The notes: generated by a model from the sequence alone, not told the origin. DNA of 7,921 nt from Methylophilaceae bacterium UBA5127 (GCA_002414145.1 DHYP01000055.1:20683-28603); one strand, 5' to 3'. Positions 1 through 6,444 are shown, counted from the stretch's first letter. Program-made: numbers and translations.

Positions 1-1434
1 AACGATGGCGTTTTAGTCGCCTTGGATGCAAAAACTGGGAAAAAAATCTGGGATGTTAAAGTAAACGATCCTAAAACTGGTGCGGCCAACACCAACGCCC
101 CTCACATCATCAAAGACAAAGTCATTACTGGCTGTTCTGGTGGTGAATTTGGCGTACGTTGCCATATCTCCGCTTACAATATTAAAGATGGCGCACTGGT
201 TTGGCGTGCATACAGCACTGGACCAGATACAGAAATGCTGATCGGTCAGGATTTTAATCAAGCAAATCCGCATTACAGTGCTTTATCGCTCTATGAAGAT
301 GTCAATGGCGGCAACAAACAAGGGGGTTCATTCAAAAACCTACCTAAAGATAACCTCAAATTTCCTGAGACTGATCTTGGTGTAAAGACCTGGTTAAAAC
401 CACAAGCAAGAAAAGATGGCTGGCAAAACGGTGGTGGTCCGACTTGGGGCTGGTACTCATATGACGCTACCCTTAACTTGATGTACTACGGTACAGGCAA
501 CCCAGGCACATGGAATCCTGATGTGCGTCCTGGTGATAACAAATGGTCTATGACTATTTTTGCACGTGAGGTAGACACTGGCATGGCTAAATGGGGTTAT
601 CAGATGACACCGCATGATGAGTGGGATTACGATGGTATGAACGAAATTGTTTTGTGGGATGCCAATGGCAAGAAACTGGCTTCACACTTTGACCGTAACG
701 GTTTTGGTTACACTTTTGATCGCACTAACGGCACACTATTGGTTGCAGAAAAAATGCATCCTTTTGTCAACTGGTCAACTGGCATTGACATGAAAAGTGG
801 CATCCCGATTAAGGATCCAAAATATTCAACGCATCAAGACTACAATGCCAAAGGCATCTGCCCGTCTGCTTTGGGTGTAAAAGATGAGCAACCTTCTGCG
901 TTCTCGCCTAAAACAAAAATGTTCTATGTGCCGCTTAACCACGTTTGCATGACCTATGAGCCTGTTGAATCTAAATATGTTGCAGGTCAACCATGGGTAG
1001 GTGCAACGCTCACCATGTTTGCTGGCCCAGATGGCGTAATGGGTGGCTTTATGGCTTGGGATGGTCTCAAAGGCAAAGCAAAATGGTACAACAAAGAGAA
1101 GTTCTCTGCTTGGGGTGGTGCATTAGTTACGGCTTCCGACGTAGTATTCTATGGCACTTTAGATCGTTGGTTTAAAGCGGTAGATGCGCAAACGGGTAAA
1201 GAGCTTTGGAAATTTCAGGTGGGTTCAGGCGTAGTAGGTAACGCCATCACTTACGGCCATAAAGGCAAACAGTATGTAGGCGTACTATCTGGCATCGGTG
1301 GCTGGGCTGGCGTTGCGATGAACTTAGGCTTAACCAATGATACAGATGGCTTGGGCGCAGCTGGCGGCTATAAAGAACTGGTGAAATACAACGCGGCTCC
1401 TGGTGGTGGCGCAATGAACGTATTTAGCCTCTAA
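1..1434 (+). CDS. xoxF: XoxF-type lanthanide-dependent methanol dehydrogenase (PQQ), 3' part, N-terminus cut by window edge
   Basis: The frame is open from base 1, so about 477 C-terminal residues of a roughly 600-residue periplasmic PQQ alcohol dehydrogenase are present; the TTG at 22 is internal, not a start. The enzyme oxidises methanol (and often formaldehyde) and passes electrons to a c-type cytochrome. Visible family blocks are GGEFGVR, GWYSYD, GTGNPGTWNP, RPGDNKWSMTIF and TPHDEWDYDG. By analogy with known structures, the metal ligands are Glu (145-147), Asn (499-501) and Asp (625-627, also the catalytic base). The second Asp of WDYDG (631-633) is the extra ligand that marks lanthanide-dependent XoxF; calcium-dependent MxaF has Ala there. 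The conserved Cys pair GICPS/NHVCM is present. Unusually, Cys flanks the GGEFG motif on both sides. The vicinal Cys-Cys pair and signal peptide would lie upstream, outside the window. A cytochrome gene follows by 20 bp. Assignment to clade XoxF4 is an inference from the likely host. Confidence 0.88.
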   Translation, partial: NDGVLVALDAKTGKKIWDVKVNDPKTGAANTNAPHIIKDKVITGCSGGEFGVRCHISAYNIKDGALVWRAYSTGPDTEMLIGQDFNQANPHYSALSLYEDVNGGNKQGGSFKNLPKDNLKFPETDLGVKTWLKPQARKDGWQNGGGPTWGWYSYDATLNLMYYGTGNPGTWNPDVRPGDNKWSMTIFAREVDTGMAKWGYQMTPHDEWDYDGMNEIVLWDANGKKLASHFDRNGFGYTFDRTNGTLLVAEKMHPFVNWSTGIDMKSGIPIKDPKYSTHQDYNAKGICPSALGVKDEQPSAFSPKTKMFYVPLNHVCMTYEPVESKYVAGQPWVGATLTMFAGPDGVMGGFMAWDGLKGKAKWYNKEKFSAWGGALVTASDVVFYGTLDRWFKAVDAQTGKELWKFQVGSGVVGNAITYGHKGKQYVGVLSGIGGWAGVAMNLGLTNDTDGLGAAGGYKELVKYNAAPGGGAMNVFSL

Positions 1435-1454
1435 ATGTAGAAAGCGAGAACACC

Positions 1455-1778
1455 ATGTTTCAATATTTATCATATGTTGCACTAGCCTCCACACTTGTAG
1501 TCTGTAGCGCGAATGCACTTGCAACAGAAGCTACATTAGCACTCGCTCAAAAGAGTGGTTGCTTAAACTGTCACAGTGTAGACAAGAAAATTCTTGGCCC
1601 AGCGTATAAAGAGGTTGCTGCAAAATACAAAGGTGACAAAACAGCTGAAGCCAAGTTGATTCAAAAAGTAAAAGTGGGTGGGAGCGGAAGCTGGGGAAAT
1701 ATGCCCATGCCTGCCAACAGCCCACAAGTAAAAGATGAGGACATCAAGACCATCGTGCAGTGGGTGCTCACGTTGTAA
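1455..1778 (+). CDS. Small periplasmic cytochrome c, c551/c552 class; probable electron acceptor of XoxF
   Basis: This 107-residue protein has a Sec signal peptide with probable cleavage after Ala23 (ANALA|TEA), leaving a mature protein of about 84 residues. The haem site is CLNCH at 36-40. The block WGNMPMPAN at 80-88 aligns with WGPIPMPPN of Pseudomonas cytochrome c551, which points to Met85 as the axial ligand. KILGPAYKEVAAKY after the haem and a C-terminal helix ending IVQWVLTL complete the class I c8 (c551-like) fold. The gene starts 20 bp after xoxF, with a weak purine-rich ribosome site (GCGAGAA) before ATG, and is followed by a terminator, so it is almost certainly cotranscribed with xoxF. 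This places it in the position of xoxG, although well-studied XoxG proteins are, as I recall, larger. I therefore give no symbol. It could equally be a general c551 carrier serving other periplasmic oxidases, including the neighbouring molybdenum enzyme. Confidence 0.88.
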   Translation: MFQYLSYVALASTLVVCSANALATEATLALAQKSGCLNCHSVDKKILGPAYKEVAAKYKGDKTAEAKLIQKVKVGGSGSWGNMPMPANSPQVKDEDIKTIVQWVLTL

Positions 1779-1806
1779 CTTGTTTAACCATTGATCTCTG
1801 AAGTTT

Positions 1807-1839
1807 GAGCCAGTAATGAAAGTTGCTGGCTCTTTTTTT
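1807..1839 (+). terminator. Intrinsic (Rho-independent) terminator of the xoxF-cytochrome unit
   Basis: The arms GAGCCAG (1807-1813) and CTGGCTC (1826-1832) pair perfectly. The stem extends inward by a T-G wobble and two A-T pairs, leaving the loop TGAAAG (1817-1822). Seven consecutive T follow directly (1833-1839). The hairpin sits 28 bp after the cytochrome stop codon and ends one base before the convergent mocA stop. Read on the - strand, the same hairpin is followed only by AAACTT, so it should terminate mainly + strand transcripts. Confidence 0.88.
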
Positions 1840-1840
1840 A

Positions 1841-2440
1841 TTACGACCCAGCCTTAAATTTGCTCAAATCCTGTTGGCTATCGACATCCCGATGAATGCT
1901 ATCGTCATGCCAATCAACCCAATCGATGACCGAAGTTTGCAATAGCTCACGTGCGCCAGTATCGCCTCTCAGCGCATTTAACTGTTCAAACCAAGCAGCA
2001 CCAAAGGCTACAGGCTGTCCGCGTTTACCATTAAAGCTAGGAGCAACAATACTATGCTGATCTGTAATTCTTTCACTAATTATCTTGATTAATTCGGCAG
2101 TAACCCACGGCATATCTGCAAGCGCGACAAGCCAGCCGCAAACATTCGGGCTAGCACGTACCGCATCAGAAATTGCATATCCCATACCATGGGCTGCGTT
2201 AGTACTTTCTATGATGACAAAACCTAAGTCCTGCAGAATTTTTTTGCGTTCTATTTGCTGTGGCTGTATCACTGCCATACTGTTTGGCAATGCAGTGATT
2301 AGAGCATTTGCGCTTTGCCAAAGTACGGTTTGTCGAGTATCACCCGGTTGAGGTAGGAGAGCTAGTAACTTGTCTTGTTCTGAGCCGACTCCTTCTTGAA
2401 AACGGCGCCCAAAACCAGCCGCTAATAAGATACCTTGCAT
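1841..2440 (-). CDS. mocA: MocA-type molybdenum cofactor cytidylyltransferase (NTP_transf_3 family)
   Basis: The product (199 residues from the chosen start) resembles MocA, which joins CTP to Mo-molybdopterin to give the cytosine-dinucleotide cofactor used by xanthine oxidase-family enzymes. Visible motifs are the nucleotide-binding LLAAGFGRRF (5-14) with Lys24 in DKLL, the metal-binding ADMPW (108-112), GKRGQPVAFG (138-147), GDTGARELL (159-167) and RDVDS (184-188). Between RRF and DKLL there are several more residues than in the compact LAAG-x-x-R-x-G-x-x-K arrangement, which I believe is a subfamily trait. I prefer the ATG at 2440 over the TTG at 2452. It begins the protein one residue before the conserved β-strand and overlaps the xdhC stop as TAATG, a translational-coupling arrangement. 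It is the last gene of the molybdenum hydroxylase operon, which supports MocA over the guanylyltransferase MobA; the nucleotide preference itself is inferred. Confidence 0.82.
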   Translation of the reverse strand: MQGILLAAGFGRRFQEGVGSEQDKLLALLPQPGDTRQTVLWQSANALITALPNSMAVIQPQQIERKKILQDLGFVIIESTNAAHGMGYAISDAVRASPNVCGWLVALADMPWVTAELIKIISERITDQHSIVAPSFNGKRGQPVAFGAAWFEQLNALRGDTGARELLQTSVIDWVDWHDDSIHRDVDSQQDLSKFKAGS

Positions 2441-2442
2441 TA
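2438..2442 (-). promoter_or_regulatory. TAATG stop-start overlap between xdhC and mocA (decides mocA start)
   Basis: On the - strand the xdhC stop TAA (2442-2440) shares its last A with the ATG of mocA (2440-2438). There is no strong ribosome-binding sequence just upstream, only a CTAAG about 15 bases away. Reinitiation by ribosomes finishing xdhC is therefore the likely route to MocA synthesis, keeping the two maturation factors in step. The upstream TTG at 2452 lies inside xdhC and is a poorer start. Confidence 0.6.
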
Positions 2443-3459
2443 TGTTCGGCAACTACTTAGGGTATCTTCAGCAATATCTAGTACAGCTTTAGCATCATTC
2501 ACATTAAATAAACGGGTCGCTTCTACCCCATTCTTAACGGCTATCAATTCTGCCGCAATAGAAACTGCTATTTCGCTCGGCGTTTTACTACCGATAAAAA
2601 GTCCAGCGGGGCCACGTAAGTTAGCCACTTGATCTGGCGTAACATCAAACGCTAGTAAGCGCTTACGTCTTTCGCGGTTGTTACTACGGGAACCTAACGC
2701 TGCCACATAAAATGCGGGAGACCGTAATGCTTCCATGAGCGCCAAATCATCCAGTTTTGGATCATGCGTGAGGGTAATCACTGCCGTACGTTGATCTGGC
2801 TGCATTTCAATCACCACATCATCAGGCATATCACGACGCAATACACTGCCTGGCACTTGCCATAAATCGGCATATTCTTCACGCGGATCACACACCGTCA
2901 CAGCAAAATCCAAACTCAAAGCGATATTCGCAAGCAACTGCGAAAGCTGGCCAGCACCAATTAAAATCAAACGATAACGTGGCCCATAAACGCTGATAAG
3001 GATGTTATCTTTAAACGTAGTGGATTGCTCTGAGGTGGTTTCAACAATACTTGTTATTTGCGTATCTAAATTCAAACTACGTGCTACCAACTTGCCTTGA
3101 TTCAACAAGTACAATATGTCCTCTAAATCACTGGCATGATGCATCGGCTCAATCACCAATTGCATGCTGCCACCGCATGGCAAACCTAATCGCCTTGCTT
3201 CGTCGGCAGTAGCGCCATAGGTCACAAGCTCAGCTTTGGTTGGCATTCCTTGTTTGCGCAGACGATACATCAAATCATCTTCGATACATCCGCCTGAGAT
3301 AGAGCCTGTCGCACGACCATCATCTCGCAATGCAAGTAGGGCACCCACGGGGCGCGGTGATGAACCCCACGTTTTTACCACTGTCACCAGCAGTAACTGG
3401 TGCCCACTGTTCAGCCAGTCTCTTGCTTGTGTTAAAACGGCTAAGTCTTGACTATCCAT
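2440..3459 (-). CDS. xdhC: XdhC/CoxI-family molybdenum cofactor insertion and maturation factor
   Basis: This 339-residue cytoplasmic protein has both domains of the family. The N-terminal XdhC/CoxI domain (about 10-105) contains TWGSSPRPVG (30-39), GSISGGCIEDD (52-62) and LGLPCGGSMQLVIEP (91-105), with conserved Cys58 and Cys95. The C-terminal Rossmann-like domain (about 162-306) contains LILIGAGQLS (164-173), CDPREEY (190-196), the block AALGSRSNNRERRKRL (254-269) and LRGPAGLFIGSKTPSEIA (281-298). Members bind the molybdenum cofactor, protect it or help its sulfuration, and deliver it to a cognate hydroxylase. The gene starts 13 bp after the large-subunit stop and overlaps mocA by one base, so the operon makes, loads and inserts cofactor for its own enzyme. 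Loading has to finish in the cytoplasm because the large subunit carries a Tat signal. The ribosome site is weak (AGGT overlapping the preceding stop). Confidence 0.88.
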   Translation of the reverse strand: MDSQDLAVLTQARDWLNSGHQLLLVTVVKTWGSSPRPVGALLALRDDGRATGSISGGCIEDDLMYRLRKQGMPTKAELVTYGATADEARRLGLPCGGSMQLVIEPMHHASDLEDILYLLNQGKLVARSLNLDTQITSIVETTSEQSTTFKDNILISVYGPRYRLILIGAGQLSQLLANIALSLDFAVTVCDPREEYADLWQVPGSVLRRDMPDDVVIEMQPDQRTAVITLTHDPKLDDLALMEALRSPAFYVAALGSRSNNRERRKRLLAFDVTPDQVANLRGPAGLFIGSKTPSEIAVSIAAELIAVKNGVEATRLFNVNDAKAVLDIAEDTLSSCRT

Positions 3460-3472
3460 CGCTCACGACGAC

Positions 3473-5656
3473 CTATGTGCTTAGTTGATTACCAATAGGT
3501 AACTGATTAATATGCTTACCTGTAGCCGCAAAAATTGCATTGGCTAGCGCTGGCGCCAGCGGTGGTACGCCTGGCTCGCCTACCCCTGTTGGCTTATTCG
3601 CAGACGGTACAATATACACTTCAATTTTTGGCATATCTGCAATACGTAATATTGGATAACCATCAAAGTTATTCTGTTGCACAACACCCTCTTTAAGCGT
3701 AATTTCACCAGAAAGCGCTGCAGTAAGTGCATAGCCGATACTACCTTCCATCTGCGCGCGAATCACATCTGGATTGACCACAATACCGCAATCAACTGCA
3801 CACACCACACGGTTTACCTTAAGATTGTTGTCTGCATCAATGCTGATATCAACAATTTGCGCTACAGGGGTGCTGAACGATTCATGCACAGCCACCCCAC
3901 GCCCTTGCTTAACACCACTCAGCTTAGGCATAGCCCCGGCCTTTTCTGCAGCAAGCCTTAGGACCCCAGCATGCTTGGGCTGCTTAGTTAACAATGCCAG
4001 CCTGTATTCAACCGGATCTTGTTTAGCGGTTCTAGCAAGCTGGTCAATAAATACCTCTGTAGCATAGCCAGTGTGTGTACTGCCGACAGAGCGCCACCAC
4101 TGAATAGGGATTTTCACACTATCATTTGTGGTATGTAAATCTACCTGCATGTTAGGGATATCGTAGGGTAAGTTCTGTGCGCCCTCTACTGAGGTTGCAT
4201 CCACGCCACCCTTAACCATCACGCCCTCAAATGCTGTGCCTTTGGCAATAGATTGTCCGACTATCGTGTGATGCCAAGCATTTGGCATCCCTTTACCATC
4301 TAAAGTAGCGCGTAATTGATGCACATAAATCGGTCGGTATTGCCAAGCATGCATATCATCTTCGCGCGACCACACCAGCTTAACTGGCTTGTCAGTTTTC
4401 ATTGCTTTTACAATATAAGCAGTTTCTAAAATATAGTCAGACTGCGGGTTACCACGACGACCAAAACTACCACCTGCATACAATGTATTGATTTTGATTT
4501 GCTCTGGTTTTAAGTCAAACACCTTTGACAATCCAAACTGATCGACACTATGTAGTTGATTACCATTCCATACTTCACAAACGCCATCTTTTAACTGAAT
4601 CACACAGTTCATTGGCTCCATAGCAGCGTGTGCCAAAAATGGAAATACATACTCTTGAGTCATCACGGCTTTAGCACTACTTAATCGACCTATTGCATCC
4701 CCATCTTTTCGCGCGACCACGCCCGGCTTCACTACTAATTTTTTGTAGTCTGCAATGATTTGATCACTGCTGGCTTGATAGGCATTGGTTTCATCCCACT
4801 CCACCTTAAGTGCATCACGCCCTTTTTTTGCAATCCAATAACTATTAGCCAGTACGGCAACGCCAGTAGGTATTTGTACCACATCAACCACGCCTTTAAT
4901 TGCTTTTGTGGCTTGATCATCTACCGATTTAACGGTTGCACCAAACTTAGGCGGATGAGCTACTACAGCGACCAACATATTGTCTAACTGAATATCCTGC
5001 GTAAAGATTGCTGTGCCGTTGGTTTTAGCTAGGCTATCTTTACGTGCTACGTGCTGCCCAATTAGCTTGAAATCTTTAGGATCTTTTAATACCACATTTT
5101 TCGGCACTTCTAATGTTGCGGCAGCAACTGCCATCTCGCCAAAAGTCGCTTGCTTGCCATTGCTATGACTTAACACACCTGACGCAACTTTAATTTCATT
5201 AGCCGGTACATTCCAAGCTGTGGCCGCTGCCTGCACCAACATCACTCTCGCGGCAGCCCCTGCTTCTCGCATTTGCTCGAATGAGTTAGCAATGGCTGAA
5301 CTACCCCCTGTGCCTTGATATGGACCCCAGCTTAAATTATTGTAGCGCTTAGCATCAGCAGGTGCTGACACCACTTTTACTTGCGCCCAATCAGCATCTA
5401 GCTCTTCTGCCACCAATGTCGCCAACCCAGTATAAGTACCTTGACCCATTTCCAAATGCTTGGCCACCACTGTTACAGTGTTATCAGCACCGATACTCAC
5501 AAAAGCATTTGGTTCAAACAACGTACCAGCATCCGAAACAGCGGCCGTATTGTCACTAGGTGATTTAGCACAACCTGGCAACATCACCGCAATGGTTAAA
5601 CCAATGCCCGCTTTAAGAAAGTTACGACGAGAAACGTTCAATAATAAGTTTTCCAT
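3473..5656 (-). CDS. Molybdopterin large subunit of a periplasmic xanthine oxidase-family hydroxylase (isoquinoline 1-oxidoreductase β / aldehyde dehydrogenase-like)
   Basis: The 727-residue product is the catalytic molybdenum subunit of an IorAB-like two-subunit hydroxylase, which adds water-derived oxygen to an aldehyde or N-heterocycle. A Tat signal is clear: SRRNFLK at 9-15, then a hydrophobic stretch ending LPGC (26-29), so a periplasmic, possibly lipid-anchored, location is expected. Family blocks in order are [20 protein letters not shown] (67-86), [20 protein letters not shown] (115-134), [11 protein letters not shown] (341-351), AGGSFGRRG (394-402), [20 protein letters not shown] (522-541), [19 protein letters not shown] (620-638) and, near the C-terminus, [20 protein letters not shown] (691-710). 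The last includes the presumed catalytic base Glu694. The protein is somewhat shorter than the 780-790 residues I recall for IorB, and it has no fused cytochrome domain. A good ribosome site (AAGGGG) precedes ATG, 11 bp after the small-subunit stop. Substrate is unknown; aldehydes are a guess from the methylotrophic setting. Confidence 0.9.
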   Translation of the reverse strand: MENLLLNVSRRNFLKAGIGLTIAVMLPGCAKSPSDNTAAVSDAGTLFEPNAFVSIGADNTVTVVAKHLEMGQGTYTGLATLVAEELDADWAQVKVVSAPADAKRYNNLSWGPYQGTGGSSAIANSFEQMREAGAAARVMLVQAAATAWNVPANEIKVASGVLSHSNGKQATFGEMAVAAATLEVPKNVVLKDPKDFKLIGQHVARKDSLAKTNGTAIFTQDIQLDNMLVAVVAHPPKFGATVKSVDDQATKAIKGVVDVVQIPTGVAVLANSYWIAKKGRDALKVEWDETNAYQASSDQIIADYKKLVVKPGVVARKDGDAIGRLSSAKAVMTQEYVFPFLAHAAMEPMNCVIQLKDGVCEVWNGNQLHSVDQFGLSKVFDLKPEQIKINTLYAGGSFGRRGNPQSDYILETAYIVKAMKTDKPVKLVWSREDDMHAWQYRPIYVHQLRATLDGKGMPNAWHHTIVGQSIAKGTAFEGVMVKGGVDATSVEGAQNLPYDIPNMQVDLHTTNDSVKIPIQWWRSVGSTHTGYATEVFIDQLARTAKQDPVEYRLALLTKQPKHAGVLRLAAEKAGAMPKLSGVKQGRGVAVHESFSTPVAQIVDISIDADNNLKVNRVVCAVDCGIVVNPDVIRAQMEGSIGYALTAALSGEITLKEGVVQQNNFDGYPILRIADMPKIEVYIVPSANKPTGVGEPGVPPLAPALANAIFAATGKHINQLPIGNQLST

Positions 5657-5663
5657 GATGTTT

Positions 5664-5669
5664 CCCCTT
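5664..5669 (-). promoter_or_regulatory. Ribosome-binding site of the large subunit, overlapping the small-subunit stop
   Basis: On the - strand the sequence reads TAAGGGGAAACATCATG. The stop codon of the small subunit (5670-5668) merges into AAGGGG, seven bases before the ATG at 5656. This supports the chosen start, which puts the Tat motif at residues 9-15, and suggests coupled translation of the two subunits. Confidence 0.75.
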
Positions 5670-6126
5670 ATACCAAAGCTTTAGCAGCTTCATGAATCGC
5701 TGCGCGTATACGTACATAAGTACCGCATCGGCAAATATTGCCAGACATGGCAGCATCAATATCTGCATCAGTGGGTGTTGGATTAGTCGCTAATAAAGCC
5801 GTTGCCGACATGATTTGTCCTGACTGGCAGTAACCGCACTGCACCACATCTAATTTTTGCCAGGCTTGTTGTACCGCAGCACCCACATTGCTTTCATGCG
5901 CAGCCTCTATGGTAGTGATTTTTTTACCGACAGCTGCTGACAGTGGGAATTGACATGAGCGTACGGGCTGACCATCTAAGTGCACAGTGCAAGCACCACA
6001 CAAACCCGCACCGCAACCAAATTTTGTACCTGTCATTTTTAGGCTATCGCGTAGCACCCATAGCAAAGGGGTGTCGTCTGGATAGTCTGTCGTTAGCGTT
6101 TTTCCGTTAATATTTAAGTCTGCCAT
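5668..6126 (-). CDS. [2Fe-2S] small subunit of the molybdenum hydroxylase (isoquinoline 1-oxidoreductase α-like)
   Basis: This 152-residue protein carries electrons from the molybdenum centre through two [2Fe-2S] clusters. The N-terminal plant-ferredoxin-like domain binds the first cluster through Cys38, Cys43, Cys46 and Cys58 ([14 protein letters not shown] then RSC). The C-terminal helical domain binds the second through Cys97 and Cys100 (QCGYCQSGQ) and Cys132 and Cys134 (GNICRCGTY). All eight ligands are present and the length is normal for the family. It has no signal peptide, so it probably leaves the cytoplasm bound to the Tat-bearing large subunit. It is the first gene of the - strand operon, with a strong GGAGGA ribosome site. 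No FAD-binding middle subunit follows, unlike xanthine dehydrogenase or CO dehydrogenase; as in Ior-type enzymes, electrons must go to an external acceptor, most likely a cytochrome c. Confidence 0.93.
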   Translation of the reverse strand: MADLNINGKTLTTDYPDDTPLLWVLRDSLKMTGTKFGCGAGLCGACTVHLDGQPVRSCQFPLSAAVGKKITTIEAAHESNVGAAVQQAWQKLDVVQCGYCQSGQIMSATALLATNPTPTDADIDAAMSGNICRCGTYVRIRAAIHEAAKALV

Positions 6127-6129
6127 AAG

Positions 6130-6135
6130 TCCTCC
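6130..6135 (-). promoter_or_regulatory. Strong ribosome-binding site of the [2Fe-2S] subunit gene
   Basis: GGAGGA on the - strand ends three bases before the ATG at 6126 (four from GGAGG). The match is very good but the spacing is slightly short. It is the strongest ribosome site in the operon, consistent with this being its first gene, and it confirms the start MADLNINGK. Confidence 0.75.
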
Positions 6136-6184
6136 AACTGGGGTAAATAAATAGCATAGTGATTGAATGAGAATATTTTGTGAT

Positions 6185-6235
6185 GCGTTAAAAGTTCACT
6201 CGAATAATGAAACTCTAGTTGCATTATCTTAACGC
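6185..6235. repeat. Inverted repeat GCGTTAA / TTAACGC enclosing the 24-bp palindrome
   Basis: GCGTTAA at 6185-6191 is exactly mirrored by TTAACGC at 6229-6235, with 37 bases between. The pair brackets the palindrome at 6204-6227, although the two symmetry centres differ (6210 and 6215.5). It may be a second pair of regulator half-sites or chance; seven-base arms at this distance are not compelling alone. Confidence 0.4.
6204..6227. repeat. Near-perfect 24-bp palindrome, candidate operator of the molybdenum hydroxylase operon
   Basis: The arms ATAATG (6204-6209) and CATTAT (6222-6227) are mirror images. Inside them AACT (6211-6214) mirrors AGTT (6217-6220) about a CT centre. Ten of twelve base pairs obey dyad symmetry; the exceptions are 6210/6221 and the central pair. 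It lies 78 bp upstream of the first hydroxylase gene and over 200 bp from ampG, where an activator or repressor of the hydroxylase operon could bind. No T-tract follows on either strand, so it is not a terminator. The regulator is not encoded in the window. Confidence 0.5.
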
Positions 6236-6245
6236 GATTTTTAAT

Positions 6246-6275
6246 GAGTAACTCCTTTACATACACTCAGAGTTA
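6246..6275. repeat. Overlapping inverted repeats built from GAGT/ACTC
   Basis: GAGTAACTC (6246-6254) is a 9-bp palindrome with a single central base. Its right part TAACTC (6249-6254) is mirrored again by GAGTTA (6270-6275) after a 15-base spacer. The same AACTC string occurs in the centre of the 24-bp palindrome (6211-6215). The recurrence suggests half-sites of one regulator, but the units are short. Confidence 0.35.
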
Positions 6276-6444
6276 AAATTTATTTTCTAGGTTTTAAGCG
6301 CAAGTTAATGCATCTAAAACCGAATATTATTAGCGCGTACTATTGCATCCATTGTCATTGAGCAAACCGAAATGGACTCAACTACACAAGCTGATTGTGA
6401 TGCAAGTTTATGCTATTGTGGCACTTGGTTAAGAAATCGCCACT

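Larger units (their letters stand above)
6127..6444. promoter_or_regulatory. Divergent intergenic region between the molybdenum hydroxylase operon and ampG
   Basis: These 318 bp contain no credible gene and must hold the start signals of both divergent units. The half nearest the hydroxylase operon (about 6180-6280) is rich in inverted repeats, listed separately. I searched by eye for -35/-10 pairs and found only weak ones. On the - strand, GTGAAC (6199-6194) and TATTCT (6175-6170) are 18 bp apart. On the + strand, TATTAT (6325-6330) and TATGCT (6409-6414) are possible -10 elements, neither with a convincing -35. An activator-dependent or alternative sigma-factor promoter is therefore possible. 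No tRNA or riboswitch-like element was recognised. Confidence 0.6.

Noticed and set aside
22..24. TTG at 22 as the start of the methanol dehydrogenase gene
   Set aside because: The frame is open from base 1 (NDGVLVALDAKTGKK is normal PQQ-propeller sequence), so the codon is internal Leu and the true start lies upstream of the window.
993..1175. 60-residue + strand frame inside xoxF
   Set aside because: Fully overlaps conserved xoxF coding sequence in another frame and has no recognisable features.
2440..2452. TTG at 2452 as the start of mocA
   Set aside because: It adds only MPNI before the conserved strand, lies inside xdhC and has no better ribosome site; the ATG at 2440 forms a TAATG junction.
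2085..2632. + strand frames opposite mocA and xdhC (2085-2351, 2435-2632)
   Set aside because: Antisense to conserved genes, with low-information composition and no promoter or ribosome site.
3677..4987. Open frames on the + strand opposite the molybdenum large subunit (3677-3961, 3774-4067, 4760-4987)
   Set aside because: They lie antisense to a clearly conserved gene, show no recognisable domain or ribosome site, and are typical shadows.
6352..6365. FNR/CRP-like site TTGTCATTGAGCAA
   Set aside because: Only the outer TTG/CAA are symmetric; the inner positions depart from the FNR and CRP consensus, so support is too weak.
6178..6403. Direct repeat TTGTGATGC at 6178-6186 and 6395-6403
   Set aside because: A 9-base repeat within 318 bp of AT-leaning DNA is reasonably likely by chance, and there is no third copy or symmetry.
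6325..6414. σ70 promoter for ampG from the TATTAT or TATGCT elements
   Set aside because: Neither candidate -10 has an acceptable -35 at 16-18 bp, so no promoter was called.
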